From Acidobacteriota bacterium (GTDB lineage: Bacteria > Acidobacteriota > Terriglobia > Terriglobales > Acidobacteriaceae), in contig PJLO01000016.1 in NCBI GenBank assembly GCA_003010405.1, positions 1-54,534 on the forward strand: DNA of 54,534 nucleotides. Direction: 5' to 3'. The stretch's first letter is position 1. Each line of letters opens with the position of its first letter. Positions 27,334-36,424 of the stretch are shown here, in pieces. The position numbers and the translations under genes were made by a program. Below the pieces are notes generated by a model. The model was not told the origin of the DNA. It made no database searches and was given only the letters and a program-made list of their open reading frames with translations.

Positions 27334-29031
27334 TTACGCGAGTCCCATTTCTTCCGCTGCCATCTGGCGCATGACAAACTTCTGCACCTTGCCGGTGACA
27401 GTGGTGGGGAAGTGTTCGACAAATTTCACGAACTTGGGAACCTTGAAGCCGGCAATTTGTTCCCGGCAGAATGCTTGGATGGTTTCGGGCTTCAGCGTTA
27501 CGCCTTCATGCGGGATGATCCACGCCATAACTTCCTCGCCATACTTTTCACTTGGCACGCCGATCACCTGCACGTCCTTAATGCCAGGGTAGGTATAGAG
27601 GAACTCTTCGATCTCGCGCGGGTAGATGTTTTCTCCGCCCCGAATGATCATGTCCTTGAGGCGTCCGGTGATGACTACATAGCCGTGCTCGTCCATGGTG
27701 GCAATGTCGCCGGAGTGGAGCCATCCATCAGGCTCGATAGCCGCTCTCGTCGACTCGGGATCGTTGTGGTATGCGTTCATCACGAGGTAGCCGCGAGTGA
27801 GTAGCTCGCCGTTTTCGCCCAGGGGCACTTCGAGGCCCGTATTCGGATCGACGATCTTCACCTCGGTATGGGGCAGGGCGCGTCCCACGGTCGTAGTCTT
27901 GCGCTCGAAAGTGTCGTCGGCAGTGGTTTGGGTTATGACCGGTGAGGCCTCTGTCAGGCCGTAGCAGTTTGTCAGCTCGGTGCAGTGCATCTCCCGAATC
28001 ACGCGTCGCATGAGATCGGTCGGGCAAAGCGATCCGGCCATGATTCCAGTTCGCAGTGAAGTGAAATCAAATTCCTTGAATCGTGGATGCGAAAGTTCGG
28101 CGATGAACATGGTCGGCACACCGTAGAGAGCAGTGCAGCGCTCCTCGTGGACCGTCTGCATGGTGGCCAGCGGATCGAAGTAGTCGGCGGGAATCACCAT
28201 GGCTGAGGCGTGAGTAATACAGGCCATGTTGCCCAGCACCATTCCAAAGCAGTGATAGAACGGAACAGGAATGCATACCTTGTCGCGCTCGGTGAGCCTC
28301 ATGGAGTCGCCGATAAAGCGGCCGTTGTTGACCACGTTGTAGTGGCTGAGCTCGACGCCCTTGGGCAAGCCAGTGGTGCCGCTGGTGTACTGGATGTTGA
28401 CCGTGTCGCGGTAATTGAGGCTCGCTGCACGGGCATTCAATTCCTCGGGCGTGATGCGCTCGCCCTGAGTGAGCATGTCGTTCCAGGTGCTCATGCCCGC
28501 CGGCGCGCACTCACCGATGTAAATGGCGTGGCGGAGATTCGGCAGCCGCTTGGAGTGCAGGTTGCCCGGCGCGCAGGTGTCAAGCTCAGGGGCAAGGTGG
28601 CGAAGCGTCTCAACGTAGTCGCAGTCGCGGAAGCCCTGTTGCATGACCAGGCCCTTGCAGCCGGACTGCTTCAGTACGTATTCCAGCTCGTGAGAGCGGA
28701 AGCGGAGATTCATGTTGACCAGGATGGCGCCCATCTTGGCTGTGGCGAACTGCATGAGCACCCACTGGGAAACATTGGTGGCCCAAATCCCTACACGATC
28801 GCCCCGTTCGAATCCCAGGGCCATAAGCCCGCGAGCAGTGCGCTCGACTTCGGTTTGAAACTCGCGCCAGTTAAAGCGCAAACCCTCATGGCGCAGGATG
28901 AGGGCGGGAGATTCAGGAAAACGCGCGGCGTTCTGAGCGATTACATCGCCTATGCACAGATTGAGTAGCGGAGGATAATCGGCGCCGCAAGAGTAGCTGG
29001 TGGTTCGTTGCAGAGTAGCTTGAGTGGTCAA
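27334..29031 (-). CDS. Acyl-CoA synthetase (AMP-binding, FadD-like)
   Basis: A 565-residue adenylate-forming enzyme that activates fatty or related acids to acyl-CoA through an acyl-AMP. It has the P-loop YTSGTTGLPKGVELSH (about residues 210-225), the A5 motif NCYGLTEASPV, the A7 motif LHSGDIATMDEHGY and the hinge GRLKDMIIRGGENIYPREIE. The catalytic Lys lies near the C-terminus in VTGKVQKF. The closest functional groups are medium/long-chain fatty-acyl-CoA synthetases. The start is TTG at 29031, with GGAG 7 nt upstream. The gene is monocistronic between a 330-nt gap and its terminator. Confidence 0.92.
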   Translation of the reverse strand: MTTQATLQRTTSYSCGADYPPLLNLCIGDVIAQNAARFPESPALILRHEGLRFNWREFQTEVERTARGLMALGFERGDRVGIWATNVSQWVLMQFATAKMGAILVNMNLRFRSHELEYVLKQSGCKGLVMQQGFRDCDYVETLRHLAPELDTCAPGNLHSKRLPNLRHAIYIGECAPAGMSTWNDMLTQGERITPEELNARAASLNYRDTVNIQYTSGTTGLPKGVELSHYNVVNNGRFIGDSMRLTERDKVCIPVPFYHCFGMVLGNMACITHASAMVIPADYFDPLATMQTVHEERCTALYGVPTMFIAELSHPRFKEFDFTSLRTGIMAGSLCPTDLMRRVIREMHCTELTNCYGLTEASPVITQTTADDTFERKTTTVGRALPHTEVKIVDPNTGLEVPLGENGELLTRGYLVMNAYHNDPESTRAAIEPDGWLHSGDIATMDEHGYVVITGRLKDMIIRGGENIYPREIEEFLYTYPGIKDVQVIGVPSEKYGEEVMAWIIPHEGVTLKPETIQAFCREQIAGFKVPKFVKFVEHFPTTVTGKVQKFVMRQMAAEEMGLA

Positions 29032-29359
29032 TTACAAGCTCCATTTCGGCGAATATCCACTTGGAAGTTCGCTGAGCTAATATGAGCTAATAGTAATCGC
29101 AAAAATCATTCGAAAAACTTATAGCATCCTGAGTTTTTGGAATAGAGACTTCAGGGCCAAGCAGGGCAAACAGATACAGCCCATCGTGAGCGGCACGCCA
29201 AACAACGACATTGTTCAGGAGAGTCCTGTAATGTTTAAGAGTGAGCGGTTTCGATGAAGAGGAAGGAAAGCAGACGGCCAAGCTCGAACTGGTCAGAGTG
29301 GTGCTGCAATTCAGTTGCATTATGAGATTAGCAATTAGGAATACTGTGAGGTTTTGCGC
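29032..29359. other. Intergenic region between divergent acyl-CoA synthetase and flavoprotein genes
   Basis: This 328-nt gap must hold both divergent promoters. It is more AT-rich than its flanks and contains the direct repeat GAGCTAATAT/GAGCTAATAG at 29073-29092. Only very short ORFs occur (for example 23 codons from 29253). I see no RNA gene or conserved regulatory motif. Confidence 0.5.
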
Positions 29360-30526
29360 ATGAAGTACCACTCCGATGTTCTCATTCTGGGCGCGGGTGC
29401 AGCTGGACTTATGTGCGCCATTGAGGCAGGGAAGCGCGGCCGTTCGGTAACGGTGCTGGAAAGCTCGAATCGTGCAGGGCAAAAGATTTTGATCTCAGGT
29501 GGAGGGCGCTGCAACTTCACCAACACGGGCGCGCGCCCGGAGAATTTCATCTCGGCAAATCCGCACTTTGTGAAATCGGCGCTGGCACGTTACAAGCCGG
29601 AGAGCTTTGTAGCGATGGCTGAGCGGCATCGCATTGGCTGGCACGAGAAGAAACTGGGACAGCTGTTTTGCGACCGCAGTGCGCAGGACATTCTCACAAT
29701 GCTGGAAGAGGAGTGCGTACGCGTAGGTGTGCGCGTGAAGCTCTCAATGCAGATTAGAGAAGTTCGGCATGCAGGGAACTTCACGGTAGTTGCCGGTGAG
29801 CACGAGTTCTCCAGTGATTCGCTGGTGGTAGCAACGGGAGGCCTTTCGATTCCGAAGATGGGGGCAACGCCGTTCGGTTACGATTTGGCCAAGCAGTTTG
29901 GGCTGAATGTCGTGGAACCTCGCCCCGCGCTTGTTGCCTTCACTCTGAATCCGGCTGATGCGAAACGCTTCTGCGACCTTACGGGAGTTTCCACTGAAGT
30001 GGTGGCCAGCATAGGCAAACGGAGGTTCCGGGAAAAGCTGCTCATCACCCATCACGGCTTCAGCGGTCCGGCGATTCTGCAGATTTCGTCCTACTGGCAA
30101 CCTGGAGAGGCGGTCACGCTGGATCTGGCGCCGGATCGGCAGGTGTTTCGGGAACTGTTGGCCTCTGGAGCGCGCAGAGACTTTGTCGCTGCCAGTGCTG
30201 CGCTGTGCGAAGCGCTGCCGCAGCGCCTGGCAAAGCGCTGGCTCGAACTGTATCCATTCAGCAAATGGACGAATGCGGCAGTTGAAGAGGCGGAGCGCCT
30301 GCTGCACTGTTTAAAATTCGTGCCGGCAGGCACGGAGGGATTTGCGAAAGCCGAGGTCACCGCGGGCGGAGTCGACACCAACGAACTTTCAGCAAAGACT
30401 ATGGAGTCGGTAAAAATTCCGGGTCTGTATTTTGTGGGAGAGGTTGTGGACGTGACCGGGCAACTTGGCGGTTTCAATTTTCAGTGGGCCTGGGCCTCGG
30501 GATTCAGCGCGGGGCAGGCGGTCTGA
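29360..30526 (+). CDS. HI0933/BaiN-family flavoprotein oxidoreductase
   Basis: A 388-residue FAD-binding protein of the HI0933 (YhiN/BaiN) family. The N-terminal Rossmann motif is GAGAAGLMCAIEAG (about 10-23), followed by the family signature SGGGRCNFTN (about 48-57). The C-terminal GLYFVGEVVDVTGQLGGFN returns to the FAD domain. Members reduce various substrates, and one participates in bile-acid dehydroxylation; the substrate here is unknown. I chose ATG 29360 with GTGAGG about 7 nt upstream over the TTG at 29354. A 12-bp perfect palindrome follows the stop. Confidence 0.9.
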   Translation: MKYHSDVLILGAGAAGLMCAIEAGKRGRSVTVLESSNRAGQKILISGGGRCNFTNTGARPENFISANPHFVKSALARYKPESFVAMAERHRIGWHEKKLGQLFCDRSAQDILTMLEEECVRVGVRVKLSMQIREVRHAGNFTVVAGEHEFSSDSLVVATGGLSIPKMGATPFGYDLAKQFGLNVVEPRPALVAFTLNPADAKRFCDLTGVSTEVVASIGKRRFREKLLITHHGFSGPAILQISSYWQPGEAVTLDLAPDRQVFRELLASGARRDFVAASAALCEALPQRLAKRWLELYPFSKWTNAAVEEAERLLHCLKFVPAGTEGFAKAEVTAGGVDTNELSAKTMESVKIPGLYFVGEVVDVTGQLGGFNFQWAWASGFSAGQAV

Positions 30527-30559
30527 TTCGCGGGCCTTTTAAAGTTCTCCGGGACACTT

Positions 30560-30591
30560 CCCACATTTGCCAAATGAAAGGCAAATGTGGG
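30560..30591. repeat. Perfect 12-bp inverted repeat between convergent genes (REP-like)
   Basis: CCCACATTTGCC at 30560-30571 and GGCAAATGTGGG at 30580-30591 form a perfect 12-bp stem with an 8-nt loop, between the convergent flavoprotein and VKOR genes. It can form a hairpin on either transcript and may act as a bidirectional terminator. The GGGACACTTCCC...GGGCCAC surroundings suggest a dispersed intergenic palindrome; only a genome search can show that. Confidence 0.7.
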
Positions 30592-30608
30592 CCACTAACC
30601 CAAAAGAT

Positions 30609-31073
30609 CTAACGTCGGCTTCGAACCAGTCCCACGATTGCCGCAATTTCGGTCAAAGCTATGATTCCCGCCGATGTGACGCACCAGATGCAATAAGCTT
30701 CCAGTATCCGCGCCTCTATGTAGGTCAGGTAGGCCGAGAATCCGACGGCCACAGTGGTGAACAGGAGCACGAGCCACCAGCGACGCGCGAGGGCAAGGGC
30801 CGCGATGGCCGCATAGCCCGCTATTCCGATGGCGGCGACCGGGATTGATAAAATTTTGGCGCACTGGCTGTGGGCCGTCATGAAATCGTACAAGCCCGGA
30901 CTAATCAGTGAAATTTCGCCGCCAGCTTTGGCAAAGGGGCTGTGATTGACCGCGCCGCAGTCCCAGCGATCGTCGATACTGCACGGGGCTGGCTCGGTGC
31001 GGTAGTGCTCTCGCAGGGCAAAACAGGAAACCACGAGTCCGGCGAAAGCAAGAAGAGCGACAAGGTATCGCAT
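30609..31073 (-). CDS. Vitamin K epoxide reductase (VKOR) family membrane protein
   Basis: A 154-residue four-helix membrane protein of the VKOR family. VKOR homologues reoxidise periplasmic thiol oxidases using quinone, replacing DsbB. The first Cys pair lies in CSIDDRWDCGAVNHS (about residues 27-41), and the CxxC motif is YCIWC near 126. Ser/Thr residues that shape the quinone site are in NHSPFAK. I chose ATG 31073 because GGAGGG lies just upstream and a membrane segment (YLVALLAFAGLVVSCFAL) begins directly. No fused thioredoxin domain is present, but a free thioredoxin is encoded divergently 255 nt away. Confidence 0.88.
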   Translation of the reverse strand: MRYLVALLAFAGLVVSCFALREHYRTEPAPCSIDDRWDCGAVNHSPFAKAGGEISLISPGLYDFMTAHSQCAKILSIPVAAIGIAGYAAIAALALARRWWLVLLFTTVAVGFSAYLTYIEARILEAYCIWCVTSAGIIALTEIAAIVGLVRSRR

Positions 31074-31328
31074 AAACCCTCCGTTTCTATTGTAAGCAGA
31101 CGTGGCCCGGAGAGCCACCCTGCGATCCTGGGGCAGGGTTCCAGAATGGCCCGGAGGATCTGGAGTTCGTCCGCGTTGTCTCATTCCGGTAAAATCGTCG
31201 GGAGCTGGAAGTGCTTCTGCGTCCAAAATTACGTTGGAGCATCAAACCGAAGTGTTACGATGAAGTTTTGGCCGAGCTGTCCCGCGTTGCGTAGGCACAA
31301 GAGTTCGGTGCGAGGAACTGGAGGAAGA

Positions 31329-31658
31329 ATGGCGAGCGATGCAATTATCGTAGTAAACGACGCAAACTTCGATCAGGAGGTGCTTCAAAGCGAGCAACCG
31401 GTTCTGATCGATTTCTGGGCCACCTGGTGCGGTCCCTGCCGCGCTCTTGCCCCGGTTGTGGATGAGATTGCAAAGACCTATCACGGCAAAGTCAAAGTTG
31501 CCAAAATGGACGTCGACAGCAACACCGCGACTCCGCAGCGTTATGGTGTGCGGGGCATTCCAACCCTGCTTGTCTTTAAGGGCGGCGAGGTGCAGGAACA
31601 AATCGTGGGATTCGTCCCTAAAGAAACAATTGAAAAGGCGTTGGAAAAGCTTGCCTAA
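31329..31658 (+). CDS. Thioredoxin
   Basis: A 109-residue thioredoxin that reduces disulfides in the cytoplasm. The active site WATWCGPCR (about residues 30-38), the cis-Pro segment GVRGIPTLLVFKGGE and the buried Asp (LIDFWA) are all present. No signal peptide. I chose ATG 31329 because GGAGGAAG directly precedes it; the frame is open upstream to 30942, but that stretch has no homology. Divergent from the VKOR gene. A candidate terminator hairpin follows at 31688. Confidence 0.93.
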   Translation: MASDAIIVVNDANFDQEVLQSEQPVLIDFWATWCGPCRALAPVVDEIAKTYHGKVKVAKMDVDSNTATPQRYGVRGIPTLLVFKGGEVQEQIVGFVPKETIEKALEKLA

Positions 31659-31687
31659 GCAGATTGATTGATTTCTTTGAGAGTCTG

Positions 31688-31712
31688 GGGCACGGCTGGA
31701 ACCGTGCCCTTT
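31688..31712 (+). terminator. Candidate terminator after thioredoxin
   Basis: GGGCACGG (31688-31695) and CCGTGCCC (31702-31709) form a perfect 8-bp stem with a 6-nt loop, followed by only TTT. It lies between the thioredoxin gene and the convergent DUF892 gene. Confidence 0.55.
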
Positions 31713-31755
31713 GCCAGCTTCCTGAGCAGGAGAGCTGTTCCAATACAGGGCCGCG

Positions 31756-32295
31756 TTATGCGATCCGGCGGGACTTGCGTTTTTCGCGCTCCTCCTCGCT
31801 CATTTCGCCGTGTTCGGTTTCCGGGTTGATGTGTTTGGATATTTCGGTCAGATTCTTGTCGGTTTGTTTCTCTTCATTCAGTGTTTCTTCCAGCAGAGAT
31901 TTGTGCTCTGATTCACCCAGTAAACTGGCGAAGGAACACACTGTTCCGTAGGCTGCAATCTCATAATGCTCGACTCGCTGCGCAGCAGAAATCAGCGCTG
32001 CATCCATGAGTTCCTCGCCGAAATCTTCTCCCATAATTTCGGAGCCTTCTCTTAACAATCCTTCCATTCCGAAACATTTCTTGCCCGTGGATTTTTGTCC
32101 GAGCATCTTGAATATCTTCTCAAGGCGTTCGATCTGACCCTTAGTTTGCTCCAGGTGTTGTTCAAAAGCCTGACGCAATTCCTCCGAGGACGATGCTTTT
32201 ACCATTTTCGGCAGGGCTTTGGTGATCTGGTTCTCGGCATCGAAGATGTCCCTGAGCTCATCGATATACAGATCTTTCAGCGAGTTTTTCGTCAT
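31756..32295 (-). CDS. Ferritin-like DUF892 (YciE-type) protein
   Basis: A 179-residue helical protein of the DUF892/YciE family, whose members have a ferritin-like four-helix fold and are induced by stress in other bacteria. It shows LKDLYIDELRDIFDAENQI at the N-terminus, EQHLEQTKGQIERLE, and AAQRVEHYEIAAYGTV with the Glu/His residues typical of the di-metal fold. The C-terminal tail is highly charged (EEEREKRKSRR). I chose ATG 32295 because GGGGGA lies 8 nt upstream; a TTG two codons earlier is possible. The DUF4142 gene lies upstream on the same strand, and both families turn up together in stress regulons. Confidence 0.88.
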   Translation of the reverse strand: MTKNSLKDLYIDELRDIFDAENQITKALPKMVKASSSEELRQAFEQHLEQTKGQIERLEKIFKMLGQKSTGKKCFGMEGLLREGSEIMGEDFGEELMDAALISAAQRVEHYEIAAYGTVCSFASLLGESEHKSLLEETLNEEKQTDKNLTEISKHINPETEHGEMSEEEREKRKSRRIA

Positions 32296-32509
32296 TTTCA
32301 AGTTCCCCCAACTTGAGTCTCACCAGAGCGATTCGCGCTGGTATTTTTTACAACTTATCTACGGTTTCTTTTTTCGGATGCCAGTACGATGCGGGAAAAG
32401 CATTGCGCGGATGGTCTGAAAAACAAGGGTGGCTAATCGTCAGGTCGTGACAAAGACTTCTCTCGTTTTTGGTTATAAGCCCCGATAAATCTATGGTTTG
32501 GAAGAGGAC

Positions 32510-32531
32510 GGGGAAGCGTTGATGCTTCCCC
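32510..32531 (-). terminator. Candidate terminator after the DUF4142 gene
   Basis: GGGGAAGC (32510-32517) and GCTTCCCC (32524-32531) form a perfect 8-bp stem with a 6-nt loop, 35 nt beyond the DUF4142 stop on the minus strand. No T-run follows, so termination is uncertain. Confidence 0.4.
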
Positions 32532-32565
32532 CGGGCGAGCTAGGTTGCGAACTGCTTCCGAAGTT

Positions 32566-33159
32566 CTATTTCTGGGGGGCGCCTATCTGGCCGGCTATTT
32601 CTTTGGCAGATGCCAAGTGTTGTTCGAGAACAGGGAGTGTTTTCTGCGCCCACGCTCTCACATCTGGATCTTTGCCGGCCTGGGTTTCCCAACGGAACTC
32701 CTCGACATCGGTTTCATGGTCTTTCACCATTTCATGCATATACGTTTTGTCGAACTCCGAGCCTTTTTTTGACTTGAGCATCTGGAAAGTGCGCTTATCC
32801 TTGCTGGATTCCTCAGCAGGAAGAGCGACTCCTTTCTGACTGGCCAGTTGCTGCAACTCGTCATTTGCTTTCGTGTGGTCGGTCACCATGCGATTGCCGA
32901 ACTGTTTGACGGCATCGGCTTTACCATTCTGTTTTGCGAGATCTCCCAATTTCACTTCAGCCATTCCGCCCTGAGCAGCCTTCATCATGAACATCTGGTC
33001 GGGGTTCTTGGTTGCGCTCGCATCGTTGCTCATACCCGCAGGCGGTTTTTGTATGTTTTGTCCTGTATCCCCCTGCGGTCGTGTGCTGTTCTGTGCAACG
33101 GAAAGGGCTCCGAGGGCGATAAGAACCGAGACAGTGAAAACCATTCTCCGTACTCTCAT
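32566..33159 (-). CDS. Secreted DUF4142 protein
   Basis: A 197-residue exported protein with a signal peptide (MRVRRMVFTVSVLIALGALSVAQ). A disordered Gln/Asn/Pro-rich stretch follows (about 24-55). The DUF4142 helical domain contains FMMKAAQGGMAEVKLGDLA, FGNRMVTDHTKANDEL and YMHEMVKDHETDVEEF. His and Glu residues in these helices give the domain a ferritin-like look. The function is unknown; family members are predicted outer-membrane or periplasmic. AAGGAGC precedes the ATG. It is upstream of DUF892 with a 270-nt gap and its own possible terminator. Confidence 0.85.
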   Translation of the reverse strand: MRVRRMVFTVSVLIALGALSVAQNSTRPQGDTGQNIQKPPAGMSNDASATKNPDQMFMMKAAQGGMAEVKLGDLAKQNGKADAVKQFGNRMVTDHTKANDELQQLASQKGVALPAEESSKDKRTFQMLKSKKGSEFDKTYMHEMVKDHETDVEEFRWETQAGKDPDVRAWAQKTLPVLEQHLASAKEIAGQIGAPQK

Positions 33160-33357
33160 ACCAAGCTCCTTCTGCTCTTGAAAATGTGACCACTCTTGAT
33201 CGGTTGGCCAGCAGATTTAGAAGATGCATTGCGACTGGATGTTGTAATGCAACGGTGGGTGTGCGTCGGCAAGAGTGGCGAACAAGGCTAATTCGAACTA
33301 CAGCCTTGATTACCTGTTTTCATTGAGTTCCGGACAGAGGAGTTCGGCTTTTGTAGA

Positions 33358-34620
33358 TTACTCGTAGCGCAGTGCCTCGATTGGGTCTAGGTTCGCGGCC
33401 TTCCATGCCGGATAAATTCCAAAAACCAGTCCAATAAATGCCGAAGATGCGAACGCAAGCGTCGTCCACTTCACGCTCATTGTTGCAGGCAATGCAGGCA
33501 CAAATGTGGCGATCAGGTAAGTCATCGCTCCCCCCAGCAGTATTCCAACTATGCCGCCAAACGTCGCTAGCACCAGAGCTTCCAGCGTGAACTGCAGCAG
33601 CACGTCGCGTTTGCGGGCACCTACTGCCTTGCGCATTCCAATCTCGCGTGTGCGTTCCGTCACGGAAACCAGCATAATGTTCATCACCCCAACCCCCCCG
33701 ACGATCAGCGCCACGCTCGACACAGCTAATAAAAAGATGAACACACCGCCCGTCACCTCATCCCATATCTGCACAATCGACTCCTGGGTAAACACCGAAA
33801 AGTTGTCCGGCTGATTCGGTCTCAGTTTGCGGCGTCGCCGCAGCAGATCGCGAACCTCGTTCTGCGCCTCCCCCATATCTGCTCGTGAAGCAGCTTTGAT
33901 GCAGATCCAGTTTTGCTTCTGCTCGGGATGCAGCTTTTTGAACGTGAAATAGGGAAATACCACGATGTTGTCTTCCGGATTCGCTCCACCGCTGAACGCG
34001 TCCTTCTTCTTTTCCGCGACTCCGATCACAGTGAACAGTTCACCCTCGATATTGATTTCCTTGCCGATCGGGTCTGCTTCCGCGAACAGTTCCCGTGCCG
34101 TGTCATTGCCGATGACGATCACGGGTAGACGCTGCTCGTCTTCCGTCTGCGTGAACCAGCGTCCCTTAGCCAGTCCATAATCGAACACTTCTTTCTTGTC
34201 GAATGTGTCGCCTTCCAGAATCGTATTCTTCGCCACATGCCCTTCGTACTTCACCACAAAGCTGCCAGTGCCGAATTGCGGAAGAAAGATCCGGAGCGAC
34301 GGTGTCACGGCCTTCACGTGAGGAAGGTTCCTGATTGCCTGCGCGTCTTCATAGGTCAGTTCCTTACGGTTCAACATCTCTGCCGTCGGCCGGCCCAGGC
34401 TCACCAGGTCCATGTGGAATGCAAAGATGATGTTCGACCCCATCTGCTGCACCATGCCCTGTACGCTGCTGTTCAGACCTCGTACCACCGATGAAATTGT
34501 GATCACCGTCGACACGCCGATTACGATTCCGAGAATCGTTAGACCGGAGCGCAATTTGTTGCGCACCAACATCTGGAACGCTAGCCAGAAAACCTCCGTA
34601 CAGTCACAATGTGATTTCAT
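33358..34620 (-). CDS. MacB-type ABC transporter permease (second of pair)
   Basis: A 420-residue permease with the MacB layout. One N-terminal transmembrane helix (about 20-40, [19 protein letters not shown]) is followed by a large periplasmic MacB core (about 45-270) and a C-terminal FtsX domain with three helices (about 280-410). The FtsX signature [25 protein letters not shown] lies near 315-340. MacB-type transporters use mechanotransmission to drive periplasmic or outer-membrane processes and need a separate or fused ATPase. No ATPase gene lies beside this pair. A paralogue ends 39 nt upstream on the same strand. Confidence 0.88.
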   Translation of the reverse strand: MKSHCDCTEVFWLAFQMLVRNKLRSGLTILGIVIGVSTVITISSVVRGLNSSVQGMVQQMGSNIIFAFHMDLVSLGRPTAEMLNRKELTYEDAQAIRNLPHVKAVTPSLRIFLPQFGTGSFVVKYEGHVAKNTILEGDTFDKKEVFDYGLAKGRWFTQTEDEQRLPVIVIGNDTARELFAEADPIGKEINIEGELFTVIGVAEKKKDAFSGGANPEDNIVVFPYFTFKKLHPEQKQNWICIKAASRADMGEAQNEVRDLLRRRRKLRPNQPDNFSVFTQESIVQIWDEVTGGVFIFLLAVSSVALIVGGVGVMNIMLVSVTERTREIGMRKAVGARKRDVLLQFTLEALVLATFGGIVGILLGGAMTYLIATFVPALPATMSVKWTTLAFASSAFIGLVFGIYPAWKAANLDPIEALRYE

Positions 34621-34659
34621 TGCATAATTCCGTTTTAGATTCAGCCTTCAAGCAGTTGT

Positions 34660-35892
34660 TTAGAGTTCGAAGCGCAGCGCCGCAATAGGGTCAAGCTTAG
34701 CTGCCTGACGTGCCGGATACACGCCGAAGAACACCCCCACCCCGCCTGCCAGAACAACTCCCGCCAGCACGGTCCAAAGTTTTACCTCGCTAGGCATACC
34801 GATCAGAATTGTCACGATCTTTGCCACCACAATCCCCAAAACCACGCCAACCGCTCCACCGACCATCGACAAGGTCATGGACTCAATCAGGAACTGGCTC
34901 ATCACGTCCCGCGAGCGTGCTCCCAGAGCCTTTCGTATCCCGATCTCCTGCGTTCGCTCCGTCACCGAAACCAGCATGATGTTCATAATCACGACGCCGC
35001 CCACAATCAGCGAAATTGAAGCCAGTGCAACCGCTACCAGGAAGAAGGTTCCGCTCATTTCTGCCCAGATGGAGAGGAAGCTCTGGTTTGTTTCTGCCAC
35101 AAAACTGTCCGGCTTGCCCGGTACGTCATGCCGTCGCGAGCGCATTACGGCCCGCACCTGGTCGATTGCGGCTTCCAGCGATGTACCCAATCCGTCGGCT
35201 TTAGCCCAGATTTTCAGTGATGTACGCTGTGATCCAAATTGCCTGTACCAACCTGACAGGGGAATCACCACCCAATTGTCCAAGCTCTGCCCCAGTGCTT
35301 TACCTTTTGGCAGTGCCACACCTATCACCCTGTAGACCTGTCCGTTAATGTGAATTTCCTTGTTCAGCGGATCGACGCCCGGCATTAAGTTTTCGGCAAT
35401 ATCGCTGCCGATCACCGCCACGCTTGCCCCGGCGTTCACATCGGCTTCCGTCAGTGGGCGGCCCTCCTTCAGCTCCAGGTCGTAAATAGCCGCCATCCCA
35501 GGTGTCCACCCGCGCGCCGTGGTGTCGTTGCTGTTTTGCTCGTTGTACTTCACCCGCACATTGTCCTGTTTCGCCGATGCGCCTACCGCTCGGCAAAGCG
35601 TGCAGGCCTCCTGCACCGCCACAAAGTCCTCGTAACGAATGTCCTTGCGTTTCTCGCTTTCAAGAAACTGGTCCGTGTTCGTGATCACGTTCGGGGCCTT
35701 GGAAACAATGAAGACGTCCGCGCCCAGATTGAAGATCTTTTCTGCCACATACCCATTGATGCCATTGACGAAAGTTTCCACGGCAATTACCGTTGCAACG
35801 GCGATCACGACCCCGAGCAGGGTCAGTACGCTTCGCAGCCTGTTGGTCCACAACGACTGTAGAGCGATGCGAACTGCTTCAATCGTGTTCAT
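34660..35892 (-). CDS. MacB-type ABC transporter permease (first of pair)
   Basis: A 410-residue paralogue of the downstream permease with the same order: N-terminal helix (LRSVLTLLGVVIAVATVIA), MacB periplasmic core, and a C-terminal FtsX domain. The signature VTERTQEIGIRKALGARSRDV lies near 310-330. The core region contains two Cys residues (ACTLCRA), unusual for the pair. The genes are 39 nt apart and read as one operon, so a heterodimeric permease is likely. The ATP-binding partner must be encoded elsewhere. The start ATG at 35892 has a weak Shine-Dalgarno. The adjacent 530-nt gap toward the EF-G gene is divergent and holds its promoter. Confidence 0.86.
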   Translation of the reverse strand: MNTIEAVRIALQSLWTNRLRSVLTLLGVVIAVATVIAVETFVNGINGYVAEKIFNLGADVFIVSKAPNVITNTDQFLESEKRKDIRYEDFVAVQEACTLCRAVGASAKQDNVRVKYNEQNSNDTTARGWTPGMAAIYDLELKEGRPLTEADVNAGASVAVIGSDIAENLMPGVDPLNKEIHINGQVYRVIGVALPKGKALGQSLDNWVVIPLSGWYRQFGSQRTSLKIWAKADGLGTSLEAAIDQVRAVMRSRRHDVPGKPDSFVAETNQSFLSIWAEMSGTFFLVAVALASISLIVGGVVIMNIMLVSVTERTQEIGIRKALGARSRDVMSQFLIESMTLSMVGGAVGVVLGIVVAKIVTILIGMPSEVKLWTVLAGVVLAGGVGVFFGVYPARQAAKLDPIAALRFEL

Positions 35893-36424
35893 ATCGAATC
35901 CGGAGACCGCTTCCTTCGCTTAGTGCTTCACTCCTAGGTATTTAGGAGGAAGCAGCCGGGGGCCCCGGCCCGTCCTCTCCACTTCCATCACAATGTTCTG
36001 TGACGCATGACTATGGCACGATCTTCCGTCCTCGTGTATCTAACCTAAAGAAGAGAATTATTAATGTTCTTTCTATGAAATTGAGCCTGCTCGGCCCATG
36101 TGCTAGGATTCTGCCCTTAGATAGTTCTTCCGCATGTGCCGTTAGGTTCATGTAGTTTTGCCCTTCCGCCCCGCTCCTCGGAGGTTTTGATGCCTTCCGC
36201 TCAGGTCGGGTTCTTGGGGATTCTCTGGACGCATCCGATGTGGGCGTCTCCGGGCAAGCGGGATGGCTGGTTGGTGCAGCAAGACGCTCGTCTTTTTACT
36301 TTAAGACGGGCGCCGCAAGCGAATGGCTCTGTAATGCTCTCGCGTAGTTGCCGCCGCCGCTTTCGACGGAACTCCGCGCAGTTTTGTGCAGGGCTTTCGA
36401 ATCAAAGCTCTCGGGAGTTATTTT
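35893..36424. other. Long intergenic region with structured EF-G leader
   Basis: This 532-nt gap between divergent genes holds no convincing ORF. Near the permease start it has two palindromes: CTCCTA/TAGGAG (35932-35949) and CCGGGG-G-CCCCGG (35956-35968). A promoter is present at 36081-36109. It leaves a leader of about 300 nt before the EF-G GTG, with a 10-bp hairpin (about 36286-36313, one G-T pair, T-rich loop). No known riboswitch class was recognised in it. Confidence 0.55.
36081..36109 (+). promoter_or_regulatory. Candidate sigma-70 promoter of the EF-G paralogue
   Basis: TTGAGC (36081-36086) and TAGGAT (36104-36109) are separated by 17 nt, with four matches to consensus in each box. 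Transcription would start near 36116 and leave a leader of roughly 300 nt. Confidence 0.5.

Noticed and set aside
30942..31328. Long N-terminal extension of thioredoxin
   Set aside because: It is compositionally random and overlaps the VKOR gene; a strong Shine-Dalgarno sits right before ATG 31329.
36010..36026. Possible sigma-54 promoter (TGGCAC element)
   Set aside because: TGGCAC is present but the -12 TTGC element is absent at the required distance.
36285..36313. Hairpin in the EF-G leader as a terminator
   Set aside because: The stem is followed by GC-rich sequence instead of a T-run; it may still be a regulatory structure.
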